The notes below the pieces were generated by a model that was not told the DNA's origin, searched no databases, and worked only from the letters and a program-made list of their open reading frames with translations. Shown one piece after another: positions 42,672 through 50,936 of a stretch of DNA of 64,000 nt; position 1 is the stretch's first letter; the number at the start of each line of letters is the position of its first letter. This stretch comes from CAZCFB01 sp964511535. GTDB lineage: Bacteria > Myxococcota_A > Polyangia > GCA-2747355 > CAZCFB01. The position numbers were made by a program, and so were the translations under genes. The DNA is taken from assembly GCA_964511535.1 (NCBI GenBank), contig CAZEFW010000014.1, positions 21,150 to 85,149 on the forward strand, read 5' to 3'.

Positions 42672-43819
42672 TTCGCTGCGGCCTTGGGCGCGGGCTTGGC
42701 CGGGGCAGCGGCCGCCGCGGCCACGCGCTGGCCGTCGGTCAGCCCCACCGGGTTGAGGATCAGGGTCCGCCCCGGGGTCAAGCCGCCGGTGACCTCGGTC
42801 TTTCCTGCGCCGCTCTCGGTCACCTTCACCGGCCGTCGGCGGGCCACGTTGCCCTCCAGCAGGTAGACCGCGTACACCCCGCTCCCCTCGTCAACCACCG
42901 CCTCCTTGGGCACCAGCAGGCGCTGGCGCGGGGCGGTGGTCTTGATCTCCACCCGGGCGAACAGGCCCGGCTTGAGGTCCATGTCGCGGTTCGGTATCTC
43001 CACGATGGCGGTGAAGGACCGGGTCATGGGATCCACGCTGTTGACGATGCGGGCGATCTTGCCCGACACCTCGCGGCCGACGCTGGTGAAGTTTGCCGTG
43101 ACGGCGAGCCCCACCTTGACCCGGCCCATCTCCGGCTCGGGCAGGGAGACATGCAGCTCCAGGGTGTGGGTCTCCATCAAGATGAACAGCACCGTGGGCG
43201 GCATGGATGTGGCGTAGTCCCCGATGGAGACCATCTTCTTGACCACGATGCCGTCATAGGGGGAGCGCAGGGTGCTGTCGCGCAGGGCCTTCTGGCCCAT
43301 CTCCACGGCGATCTTCGCCTGCTTGAGCCCGGCCATGGCGCCCAGGAACTTGTCGGTGATCTGGTCCACGGTGGCCTGGGTGGAGGCCCCGCCACGCAGC
43401 AGCTTCTCAAAGCGGTCTCGCTCGCGCTTGGCCGCCGAGACCCCCACCTCCGCCATCTCCACCGCGGCGCGGGCCTGGCGCAGCCCGAGCTTGAAGCCGC
43501 GCTGATCCAGCTGGGCCAGCAGCTGGCCCTTCTTGACCCGGTCGCCCTCCTTGACGGTCAGGCGGGTGATCAGCCCCGGCACCAGGGGCATCACCTTGGT
43601 CATGGAGAGGGCCATGGTGGTGCCGTTTGCCCTGACCACTTCGGTGGTGGAGGAGAGCGCCAGCTTATCGGTGCGGACCTGGCGCGGCCCGGCGGCGCTC
43701 TGGCTCGCCGTGGTGGGCAGCGCCGGCAGGTCGCGCTCCTTTTGGCATCCGCTCGACGCCAGCAGCAGAAAGGGCAGGGCTACGGTGTATGAAAAAGTTC
43801 TCAAATACTGAATGGACAC
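42668..43819 (-). CDS. RND efflux periplasmic adaptor lipoprotein (membrane fusion protein)
   Basis: A signal peptide with lipobox LASSGC (about Cys24) is followed by a barrel-sandwich/lipoyl domain (LVPGLITRLTVKEGDRVKKG and the second half SPYDGIVVKKMVSIGDY), a helical hairpin and a beta-barrel domain ending in Ala/Pro/Lys-rich tail. It links the inner-membrane RND pump to an outer-membrane channel. Its length of 383 matches the family. The GTG at 43819 follows a GGGAGAG stretch. It is translationally coupled to the RND gene. It lies just downstream of the AGCS gene, on the same strand. Confidence 0.93.
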   Translation of the reverse strand: MSIQYLRTFSYTVALPFLLLASSGCQKERDLPALPTTASQSAAGPRQVRTDKLALSSTTEVVRANGTTMALSMTKVMPLVPGLITRLTVKEGDRVKKGQLLAQLDQRGFKLGLRQARAAVEMAEVGVSAAKRERDRFEKLLRGGASTQATVDQITDKFLGAMAGLKQAKIAVEMGQKALRDSTLRSPYDGIVVKKMVSIGDYATSMPPTVLFILMETHTLELHVSLPEPEMGRVKVGLAVTANFTSVGREVSGKIARIVNSVDPMTRSFTAIVEIPNRDMDLKPGLFARVEIKTTAPRQRLLVPKEAVVDEGSGVYAVYLLEGNVARRRPVKVTESGAGKTEVTGGLTPGRTLILNPVGLTDGQRVAAAAAAPAKPAPKAAAK

Positions 43820-43878
43820 TTCCCGTCTCTCCCTTTCAGTCTGTTGACTTCCCGACCGGATCCCCCGCGACTGACTGG

Positions 43879-45576
43879 CTAACGGTTTTTGTCGAACGGC
43901 TTGTGGTCGCGCGCGAAATATTCCCGCGTCAGGAGCACCACCTTGCCGGACAGGATGTTGATGGCCACCAGGTTGGGGAACGACATCATCCCCAGGGCGG
44001 CATCGCCGAACCCCCACACCACCTCCAGGGAGAAGATGGCGCCGAGGAAGTGCATGGCGACGAAGACCAGCTTGTAAGGCAGGATGGCCCCGTCCCCCAG
44101 CAGGTACTGCACGCTCCGGTCGCCGTAGTACGACCAGCCGATGGCGGTGGACAGGGCGAACAGGAACACCGCGATGGTCACGATGAACGCACCGTTGGGG
44201 AACAGGGGACCGAGCCCCTTCTCCAGCGCCCACGCCGTGAGCGGCGACCCGTTCTGCAGCACGTAGCCCCGGACCTCGACGCCGCGGACCCGGCGGCCCT
44301 GATCGTCCTCGAAGCGGGGCTGGCCGTCCTCGTTCACCGCCAGGGTGCCGGTGACCGGCTTGCTGCCGCTCAGCACCAGGGTGGCGCCGTCGACCATGCC
44401 GTGGTTGATGATCAGGTGCCCGCCCTGGATCTTCCCGGACACCACCCCGAGGCGGCGATTCTCCAGCTTGCAGGCGTCGGTGGTCCTGGCGTCCAGGTCC
44501 AGCTTGCACCGGTCGGAGACCACGGTGATGGCGCTCTGAGAGGTGAGCGGGTAGGTCGACTCTTTCTTGTCCTTCCACACGCCGGTGCAGACGATCATCA
44601 GGCCGGTGAGGGTGCAGATGCAGATGGTGTCGATGAACGGCTCGAGCAGGGCCACCGAGCCCTCGCGCACCGCCTCGTCGGTCTTGGCCGCGGCGTGGGC
44701 GATGGGCGCGCTCCCCTGGCCCGCCTCATTGGAGAACAGGCCGCGCTTGACGCCCCAGCGCAGGGTGAAGGCGAAGGTGGCGCCGGCGAACCCGGCCACC
44801 GCGGCCGTGGCGCTGAAAGCCTCGCCCACGATGGTGGCGAAGGCCCCGGGGATCTCGCTGAAGTTGAGGGCCAGCACGGTCACCGCGGCCACGAAGTAGA
44901 GCACGGCCATGGCGGGCATCACCCGGGACGCGAACGACCCGATGCGCTTGATGCCGCCGATGATCACAAGGCCCACGATGAAGGCCGCCACGCCGCCGGT
45001 GAGCCAGGTGGGCAGGCCCAGGTCGGCGCGGAAGGAGTCGGCCATGGTGAAGGCCTGCACCGCGTTGCCCGATCCGAACGAGGAGATCACCGCGCACGCG
45101 GCGAAGAAGATGGCCAGGGGCTTCCACCTGGGGCCGAGGCCGCGCTCGATGTAGTACATCGGGCCGCCTGACACCGACCCGTCCTCGTTCTCGATGCGGA
45201 ACTCGGTGGACAGGGTGCACTCGGTGTACTTGGTGGTCATACCGAAGAAGGCGGTGACCCACATCCAGAACATGGCGCCCGGGCCGCCGTAATGGATCGC
45301 CGTGGCCACGCCGGCGATGTTGCCGATGCCCACGGTGGCCGACAGGGCGGTGGTCAGGGCCTGGAAATGGCTGATGTCCCCTGGATCCTCGGGATCGTCA
45401 TACTTGCCGCGCACCACGTTGATGGCGTGGCGGAAGCCGCGCAGGTTGATGAAGCCGAGCCGCAGGGTCAGGAAGACCCCGGTGCCGAGGAGCATGACGA
45501 CCATGGCCGGCACGCCGGCGGGCCAGTTCCAGATCACGCCGTTGGCGGCGTCGATGATATGGGCGATGGTATCCAC
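43879..45576 (-). CDS. Sodium:alanine/glycine symporter (AGCS) with a roughly 110-residue insertion
   Basis: AGCS transporters take up alanine or glycine with sodium. The N-terminal WNWPAGVPAMVVMLLGTGVFLTLRLGF and ALSATVGIGNIAGVATAI, then GWSYYGDRS near the end, are diagnostic. Most members have about 450-480 residues; this one has 565. The extra part, residues about 335-443 (about 44245-44570), sits between TGVW and ALEKGLGPLFPNG, a loop that is short in relatives. It contains two cysteines (DRCKLDLDARTTDAC) and beta-rich sequence, suggesting a folded periplasmic domain. The role is unknown. The ATG at 45576 lacks an obvious ribosome-binding site; a short hairpin lies just upstream. Confidence 0.92.
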   Translation of the reverse strand: MDTIAHIIDAANGVIWNWPAGVPAMVVMLLGTGVFLTLRLGFINLRGFRHAINVVRGKYDDPEDPGDISHFQALTTALSATVGIGNIAGVATAIHYGGPGAMFWMWVTAFFGMTTKYTECTLSTEFRIENEDGSVSGGPMYYIERGLGPRWKPLAIFFAACAVISSFGSGNAVQAFTMADSFRADLGLPTWLTGGVAAFIVGLVIIGGIKRIGSFASRVMPAMAVLYFVAAVTVLALNFSEIPGAFATIVGEAFSATAAVAGFAGATFAFTLRWGVKRGLFSNEAGQGSAPIAHAAAKTDEAVREGSVALLEPFIDTICICTLTGLMIVCTGVWKDKKESTYPLTSQSAITVVSDRCKLDLDARTTDACKLENRRLGVVSGKIQGGHLIINHGMVDGATLVLSGSKPVTGTLAVNEDGQPRFEDDQGRRVRGVEVRGYVLQNGSPLTAWALEKGLGPLFPNGAFIVTIAVFLFALSTAIGWSYYGDRSVQYLLGDGAILPYKLVFVAMHFLGAIFSLEVVWGFGDAALGMMSFPNLVAINILSGKVVLLTREYFARDHKPFDKNR

Positions 45577-45585
45577 CGCTGATTG

Positions 45586-45627
45586 CGTACCCCGGTGGGG
45601 TACGGAGTGTCAAGTGCGGGGGGGGGG
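45586..45627. promoter_or_regulatory. Inverted repeat CGTACCCC-GGT-GGGGTACG and a run of ten G
   Basis: A perfect 8-base inverted repeat with 3-base loop (45586-45604) lies ten bases upstream of the AGCS start, within the 62-base spacer after the GYF lipoprotein. A run of about ten G follows on the plus strand (45618-45627). The hairpin might be a terminator for the GYF gene or an operator for the symporter; no T-run supports a classic terminator. Confidence 0.4.
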
Positions 45628-45638
45628 CGGGGGTGGTG

Positions 45639-46436
45639 CTACGGGGCCAGCTCCTTGACCTTGCCCAGGGGCTGCCAGTCTTTCATGCCCTTGCGCCAGA
45701 CCAGCGAGTCCGCGCCGATCTCCTTGGCCTTGAGGCGCGCGCGCACCTCGGCGCCGCTCACCGGGCCGTGCTTCTTCAGGCCCACGGCGTAGAACCAGAC
45801 CTTCGGCCCGGGGGCCTGCTCGGCGGGTGGGGCGGCGGCAGGATCCGGCGCCTCGGCTGGCTGCTGGTCCTCGGCGGGGGGCGCCTTTTTCGCCACCGGC
45901 GGCTTCTTGGCCTTGGCCGGCTTCTTGGCCCTGGTCCGGGGGCGCTTCTTGGCCGGGACCTCCCTGACCGCCACGGCCGGGATGGCCCTGGCGGGGGGAG
46001 GGGTGCCGCGCACCACCAGGCCGACGCCGCCCACCTGCCTGAGCTTGCCCTTCATCTGCATCGGGGTGCCCTGGCCAGGGCTGAGCATGGCGCCGCTGGC
46101 GGAGTAGTGCCCCCGCAAGGTGTTGTCGTTGATGGGCTCGAGCTCGCCCGTCCACCAGATGCTGCCTCCGGTCAAAAACAGCAGCCGCACCCGGTTGCCC
46201 GACACGGAGCCCCGTACGGGGTAGCCGCCCAGGTCGCCGGTGAACTTGTTGCCGGTCTGCTTGATGGTGCCGGCGCCCCACTCGGTGGCGTTCCACTTGC
46301 CGGTGATGTTGATGGCGGCAGGGCGGCTGTTCTTGGCCAGCCAGGCGTTGGCCGTGGCGGGGGGGATGCCGCGTCCGCCGCACGCTGTCGAGGCCGCGGC
46401 CGCCAGGAAGATGAGGCACAGGTTGCGCATGTGCAT
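45639..46436 (-). CDS. Lipoprotein with C-terminal GYF_2 domain
   Basis: A signal peptide with a lipobox-like TAC (about Cys19) leads to a beta-rich domain (about 35-130: NITGKWNATEWGAGTIKQT...), then a Lys/Pro/Ala linker rich in KKP units and a final GYF_2 domain (about 212-265: WFYAVGLKKHGPVSGAEVRA then LVWRKGMKDWQPLG). GYF_2 domains bind proline-rich or other peptides. The start ATG at 46436 has GGAG seven bases upstream; a second ATG is at 46430. Function is unknown. Confidence 0.8.
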   Translation of the reverse strand: MHMRNLCLIFLAAAASTACGGRGIPPATANAWLAKNSRPAAINITGKWNATEWGAGTIKQTGNKFTGDLGGYPVRGSVSGNRVRLLFLTGGSIWWTGELEPINDNTLRGHYSASGAMLSPGQGTPMQMKGKLRQVGGVGLVVRGTPPPARAIPAVAVREVPAKKRPRTRAKKPAKAKKPPVAKKAPPAEDQQPAEAPDPAAAPPAEQAPGPKVWFYAVGLKKHGPVSGAEVRARLKAKEIGADSLVWRKGMKDWQPLGKVKELAP

Positions 46437-46540
46437 GGCACGCTCCAGCAAGTTGAGAGGATGGTAGGGAACCATATAGCAAATCCTAACCCGAGGCGAC
46501 AGCGGGTGTCGTGACGCGACTCACAAGGGGGAGCCGGGAG

Positions 46541-47278
46541 TCAGAGCAGGTAGAACCAGAGCGCGTGGGCCAGAGCAGCGCAGATCAGCAGGGCGGTGAC
46601 CACGCGCTCCTTGAATATGCGCGGGGCGGCGGCCGAGCGGCGGGGCAGGGGGGTGTCGCCCATCAGGCGCATCAGGCTGGGCTGGTCGCGCAGGGTGGCC
46701 TGGTCCACCGGGTCCATCCAGGGCGCGGCCTCGCGCAGGGCCTGGGCGGCCTCCCGATCCCTGCCGCAGCGGGTCAGGGCGTCGGCCAGATCGATGGCCA
46801 CCTCCGCGCGCCAGGGGAGGCGCCGGGCCACCTCGCCCAGCTCGCTGGCCGCCGTGGCGCAGTCCCCGATCATCAGGCTGAGGCGCCCGCGCTCCAGATC
46901 CACCTCGTCGGCCACCGTCACCGCCATGCCGTCCTGCAGCAGCCGCCGGGCGCGATCCAGCCGGAGGGCCTGGGCCGAGGTCGGGTCCACCTCGGCCAGC
47001 TTCTCGCGGGCCGCCTCGTGGCGACCGAGGCCGGCCATGCGCCGGGCCAGGGTCAGGTCCACGGGAGGGGTCACCCGAACCGTGCGCAGCCACCAGCGCA
47101 GCAGCAGGACGAACAGCGGCACCACCGCCAGCCGGGCATAGACCAGGTTGCCGCCCCGGGCGCCGATCAGCAGATCGGAGAGCCACATGAACCCCATGCA
47201 GATCAGGTAGATCACCAGCGAGGCCAAGAGCACCCGGTTTCGCGCGATTTGCTCCGCGTCGCTGCGTAGAGCGGCCAT
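46541..47278 (-). CDS. Inner-membrane protein with soluble helical middle domain
   Basis: A 245-residue protein with two N-terminal helices (about 15-37, 45-62), a TPR-like helical middle (about 75-195, LARRMAGLGRHEAAREKLAE), and one helix at the end (about 225-244). The ATG at 47278 overlaps the upstream outer-membrane gene's stop (TGATG), so the two are coupled. A TTG just before is an alternative start. Function is not known; coupling suggests a shared envelope role. Confidence 0.65.
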   Translation of the reverse strand: MAALRSDAEQIARNRVLLASLVIYLICMGFMWLSDLLIGARGGNLVYARLAVVPLFVLLLRWWLRTVRVTPPVDLTLARRMAGLGRHEAAREKLAEVDPTSAQALRLDRARRLLQDGMAVTVADEVDLERGRLSLMIGDCATAASELGEVARRLPWRAEVAIDLADALTRCGRDREAAQALREAAPWMDPVDQATLRDQPSLMRLMGDTPLPRRSAAAPRIFKERVVTALLICAALAHALWFYLL

Positions 47279-47823
47279 CAACGCATCCTGAAGGTGACGC
47301 GCGGGCCCACGTCGAAGTAGACCGGGTACTGGTTCGGGTTCTGCAGGAACGCGTGGTAGTGGAACGCGGCGCCCACCTCGAGCCAGGGGAGCAGCGCGTA
47401 GTCCGCGCCGACCCCCACCAGCAGGCTCAGGCTGGTGACATGCTGCGCCTGGAAGCGCTGGTGCAGCACGCCCACGCCGGCCTCCAGCGCCGGGCGCACC
47501 GGGGAAATGTCAAACGCATAGCTGAACACCAGCGCCGCGTTGAACACCTGGTACAGCCCCCCGGGTGCCTCGTCGGTGCCCGCGATGTCGTGGCCGGTCC
47601 ACAGCCCCCACAGTCGCACCTCCACCGCCTCGGTCACGGCGTACTGCAGGAACAGCCCGCTGCCGCCCCCGTCCGGCTCAGCGTTATTCTGCAGCACCAC
47701 GAAGGCGTACGAGGGCGCCAGACCCACCGCCCAGGACCCTGCGCGCTCCTCGGCGTGCACCGGAGCAGCGGCCGCCATCACGAGGCCGAACACGGACAGC
47801 AGTGCGGAGCGCGTCTTCGTCAT
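47278..47823 (-). CDS. Small outer-membrane beta-barrel-like protein
   Basis: A signal peptide (cleavage near VHA, about residue 24) precedes 155 residues of alternating hydrophobic/polar strands with aromatic caps (for example AVGLAPSYAFVVLQN, SLSLLVGVGADYALLPWL) and a final RVTFRMR, like 8-strand outer-membrane barrels. It would sit in the outer membrane. Function is unknown. Its stop overlaps the next gene. It diverges from the YfgM-like gene across a spacer containing a heptamer array. Confidence 0.7.
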   Translation of the reverse strand: MTKTRSALLSVFGLVMAAAAPVHAEERAGSWAVGLAPSYAFVVLQNNAEPDGGGSGLFLQYAVTEAVEVRLWGLWTGHDIAGTDEAPGGLYQVFNAALVFSYAFDISPVRPALEAGVGVLHQRFQAQHVTSLSLLVGVGADYALLPWLEVGAAFHYHAFLQNPNQYPVYFDVGPRVTFRMR

Positions 47824-47845
47824 GGACTACAGACTATCAGCCATC

Positions 47846-47878
47846 AACTGTCGACTGTCGACTGTCGACTGTTGACTG
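47846..47878. repeat. Heptamer array CTGTCGA x4
   Basis: Four direct units of CTGTCGA (the last CTGTTGA) at 47848-47875 lie between the divergent outer-membrane-protein and YfgM-like genes. The array sits where promoters for both would be expected, so copy number could change spacing. It is another member of the period-7 class seen in the window. Confidence 0.7.
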
Positions 47879-47925
47879 CCCCCCACGGCCCTGTTAAACA
47901 CGGCCACTCGAACGAGGTGGAGATC

Positions 47926-48657
47926 GTGGCCAGCAAGAAGTACACACGCAAACAGCTGAAGCAACCTGATGAGTTCATTTCCTTCTCCATGCGCGCCTGG
48001 GAGTTCGCAAAGGACCACGCGATGCAGGCAGCGGTCATGGTGGGCGTGGCGGTGGTGATCGTCGCCGTGGTCTGGATCTGGTCCTATTTCGCGGATCAGG
48101 GACGTCGCGAGACCACCGCCGAGCTGACCCGCGCCATGGACATCTACGAGCAGCCCGTGGTGACCATGGAGGGCGTCGACCTCAAGAGCGACGAGGGCGG
48201 CGTGCCGAAGTTCAAGGACCGAGGCGCCAAGCTCAAGGCGGCGACCGAGGCCTTCGGCAAGGTGGCCAAGGGCGGCAGCGGTGACCTGCCTGACCTGGCC
48301 CTGCTCATGCGCGCCGGGACCAACTACGATCGGGGCCAGTACGCCGAGGCCGTGACCGACTACGAGAAGTTCCTGTCCAAGAACAAGGACGAGCGGCTCG
48401 GCGAGTTGGCCACCGAAGGGCTGGTCTACGCCCACGAGGCGACCCGGGCCTTCGACAAGGCGCTGGCCCAGGCGCGCAAGCTGCCGCGCGAGGGGGACAA
48501 GAAGTTCAAGGCCCAGTACCAGGAGGCCCGCATCCTCGCCCTGCAGGGCAAGAAGAAGGAGGCCGTGGCGCTGCTCAAGAAGGTGGTGGAGGAGGGCGCC
48601 GGCAGCGCCTACGCCGAGCAGGCGGGCGCCCGCCTGGCCTCGCTCGAGGCCAAATGA
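47926..48657 (+). CDS. YfgM-like tetratricopeptide inner-membrane protein
   Basis: A short basic start, a transmembrane helix (about 32-54, AAVMVGVAVVIVAVVWIWSYF) and then TPR-like repeats (about 95-240: LMRAGTNYDRGQYAEAVTDYEKFL...). This matches the YfgM / TPR_21 family, which works with the Sec translocon and periplasmic chaperones. Its coupling to a BamB-like gene, as in Escherichia coli yfgM-bamB, supports the call. The GTG at 47926 is chosen over a GTG at 47917, with GTGGAG upstream. The last codons overlap bamB (ATGA). Confidence 0.85.
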   Translation: MASKKYTRKQLKQPDEFISFSMRAWEFAKDHAMQAAVMVGVAVVIVAVVWIWSYFADQGRRETTAELTRAMDIYEQPVVTMEGVDLKSDEGGVPKFKDRGAKLKAATEAFGKVAKGGSGDLPDLALLMRAGTNYDRGQYAEAVTDYEKFLSKNKDERLGELATEGLVYAHEATRAFDKALAQARKLPREGDKKFKAQYQEARILALQGKKKEAVALLKKVVEEGAGSAYAEQAGARLASLEAK

Positions 48658-49811
48658 GCCTCAGCCCCATCCGTCTCGCCCTGGCCTCGCTGGTAGTGGC
48701 CAGCCTCTCGGGGTGCGCGGCGAGCTATCGGCTGGATGATCCCCAGGCCAAGCAGGTGGCCCCGCGGGGCGTGCTCAGGCCGCTGTGGCATCGCGACCTG
48801 GTGGCGCCCGGCTTCATGGACTACAAGCCGCAGCAGTGGGCATCGGCCGCCCTGAGCGACAGCGGAGTGGTGTACATCGGCTCCGGCGCGAAGAAGTTCC
48901 AGGCCATCCGCTCCGACGACGGGCGGGTGCTCTGGTCGCTGGACACGGGCGGCGCGGTCTCGTCCACGCCGTTGATCCACGCCTTCAGCAAGACCGTCTT
49001 CTTCGGCGGCGACGACGGGCAGGTCTACGCCGTGGACATGGAGACCGGCAAGCTGCGCTGGAAGTACTCGACCCAGGGGACCATCACCCCGCGGCCGGTG
49101 TATTACGAGGGCGCCCTGCTGTTCACCAGCTCCGAGGGGCGGGTCTACTCGGTGGACGCCGCCACCGGCAAGTGGCGCTGGCAGTACGACAGAGAGGCCC
49201 CCGAGGGGTTCACCATCCATGGCTACTCGGGCGTGACCGTGCACCGGGGGGCGGCCTTCGCGGGGTTCAGCGATGGCTACCTGGTGTCGCTCAAGCCCTC
49301 GTCCGGAGAGGTGATCTGGACCCGCTCGCTGTCGGGGGACGCCACCCGCTTCATCGACGTGGACGCCACGCCGGTGGCCGTGGACGACGACACCCTGATC
49401 ACGGCCAGCTACAACGGCGGCATCTTCGCCGTGGACCCGGGCAGCGGCTCGGTCAAGTGGCAGGTCCAGGCGGAGGGCGCCTCGCGCATCGCAGCGTTGA
49501 AGGACCGGATCTACTACACCGCCCCCCGCGCGGGGTTGGTGGCCCTGGACCGCGCGGGCAACCGCGTGTGGAGCCAGGCCATCCCCTCTGGCGTGCCCAC
49601 CGCGCCGGTGGCCATCGGGCCCTACGTCTTCGTGGGCGGCACCGAGAGCGGCCTGTACGTGGCCTCATCCACGTCCGGGCGCCTGCTGCAATATGTCAAG
49701 ACCGGCCGAGGCATCAGCGCCCTGCCGGCCGTGGGCAAGCAGGTGGTGGTGGTGCTGACCAACGGCGGCACCCTCATGGCCTTCAGCCTGGCGGCGCCCC
49801 ACAGGAGCTGA
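48654..49811 (+). CDS. bamB: BamB-like beta-propeller lipoprotein
   Basis: A lipobox LSGC (about Cys21) is followed by an eight-bladed PQQ-type propeller: repeats such as SGVVYIGSGAKKFQAIRSDD, GRVLWSLDTGG, ETGKLRWKYSTQGTI and GNRVWSQAIPSG. BamB is the lipoprotein of the BAM complex that inserts outer-membrane beta-barrels. The layout and the YfgM-like neighbour support this role. The length of 385 is normal. It could also be another periplasmic PQQ-propeller. The start overlaps the previous stop. Confidence 0.85.
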   Translation: MSLSPIRLALASLVVASLSGCAASYRLDDPQAKQVAPRGVLRPLWHRDLVAPGFMDYKPQQWASAALSDSGVVYIGSGAKKFQAIRSDDGRVLWSLDTGGAVSSTPLIHAFSKTVFFGGDDGQVYAVDMETGKLRWKYSTQGTITPRPVYYEGALLFTSSEGRVYSVDAATGKWRWQYDREAPEGFTIHGYSGVTVHRGAAFAGFSDGYLVSLKPSSGEVIWTRSLSGDATRFIDVDATPVAVDDDTLITASYNGGIFAVDPGSGSVKWQVQAEGASRIAALKDRIYYTAPRAGLVALDRAGNRVWSQAIPSGVPTAPVAIGPYVFVGGTESGLYVASSTSGRLLQYVKTGRGISALPAVGKQVVVVLTNGGTLMAFSLAAPHRS

Positions 49812-49908
49812 CCGCGGAGAAGATTTGCGCGATCACGTCCGTCCAAGCAACGTACTATCTGCTGACACACAGCCCGGGGGCCACCCCGGGACAAGGAGGA
49901 TGTACCAG

Positions 49909-50871
49909 ATGACTAGAGCAGTGCCCATCGCGCTCACCGCCCTGATCCTCTCCGCCGCGGCCCCCGGGCCTGCCGAGGCGCGCAAGTACCCGAAGCGCGT
50001 CAAGATCCTCAAGGGGCATGACAACTTCATCACCCAGCTCAGCTTCGACGCCAAGGGAACGCGTCTGGCCTCGGTGGCGCAGGACGCCACCATCCGGGTC
50101 TGGGTGGTCAGGACCGGCCGCACCCTGATGAAGCTGACAGCGCCTGACACGGACGACTTCGGCGTCATCGCCCTGTCGCCCGACGGCAAGCGCCTGGCCA
50201 CCAGCGTGGGCTCGGCCATCCGGATCTACGCCGTGGCCAAGAAGAAGGGCAAGAAGGCGCCCGACTTCATGAAGCTCCGTGGCCACGAGGGAGAGGTCAA
50301 GGCGCTCTCCTTCGACAGCCAGGGGCTCACCCTCGCCTCGGCTGGTGATGACGGTGTGAAGCTCTGGTCCCCCGAGACGGGCAACAACATCGGCGAGATC
50401 AACAAGGGCAAGGCGTGCCTGGACGTTGCCCTGTCGCCCACCGACGGCACCATCGCGGCGCTGTTCAAGGGTGGCCTGCAGGTGTTCGACCGTGAGAGCC
50501 AGAAGCCGACCAAGGTGAAGAAGATCGCGGACAAGGACCTGCAGCGGGTCCTCTGGTCGCCCTCGGGCAAGTCCCTGGTGCTGCGCACCGGCGAGGGCAA
50601 GATCCTCATCGTGGGCAAGGACGGCGCGCTCAAGGTGAGCAAGGGCGGCTTCGCCGACGATACCGCTTATGGGCTGGCCCACGGCGGCAAGGTGCTCATC
50701 GGCGGCATCAGCAACAAAGAGGTCAAGGGCTTCGTGACCCGGACCGGCAAGCTGGAGTGGACGCTCAAGGGCCCCGCCACCGTGGCCTTCCTCGCCGTGG
50801 CCGCCAACATGCTGGCCACCGCCGCGCCAGAGGGCAAGAACCACATCTGGATCTGGCGAGTCCCGAAGTAA
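49909..50871 (+). CDS. Secreted WD40-repeat protein
   Basis: A signal peptide (cleavage near AEA, about residue 25) is followed by WD40-type blades with phrases KGTRLASVAQDATIRVW, DGKRLATSVGSAIRIY, QGLTLASAGDDGVKLW and ending NHIWIWRVPK. The 320 residues would make about seven blades. It is probably a periplasmic protein-binding scaffold. AGGAGG lies nine bases upstream of the ATG at 49909 (an ATG at 49900 is also in frame but too near the ribosome-binding site). It follows the BamB-like gene by about 100 bases. Partner unknown. Confidence 0.85.
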   Translation: MTRAVPIALTALILSAAAPGPAEARKYPKRVKILKGHDNFITQLSFDAKGTRLASVAQDATIRVWVVRTGRTLMKLTAPDTDDFGVIALSPDGKRLATSVGSAIRIYAVAKKKGKKAPDFMKLRGHEGEVKALSFDSQGLTLASAGDDGVKLWSPETGNNIGEINKGKACLDVALSPTDGTIAALFKGGLQVFDRESQKPTKVKKIADKDLQRVLWSPSGKSLVLRTGEGKILIVGKDGALKVSKGGFADDTAYGLAHGGKVLIGGISNKEVKGFVTRTGKLEWTLKGPATVAFLAVAANMLATAAPEGKNHIWIWRVPK

Positions 50872-50892
50872 TTCACAACATGGACATGGACG

Positions 50893-50936
50893 TGGACGAA
50901 CGCCGTTGAAGCGGTCGTCCAGGTCTACGTTTTTTT
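50893..50936 (+). terminator. Rho-independent-type terminator after the WD40 gene
   Basis: TGGACGA (50893-50899) pairs with TCGTCCA (50915-50921), with a CGC/GCG inner stem, and a run of seven T follows (50930-50936) after a short gap. It would stop plus-strand transcription. It overlaps the 3' end of the converging ubiB-family gene. Confidence 0.6.
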
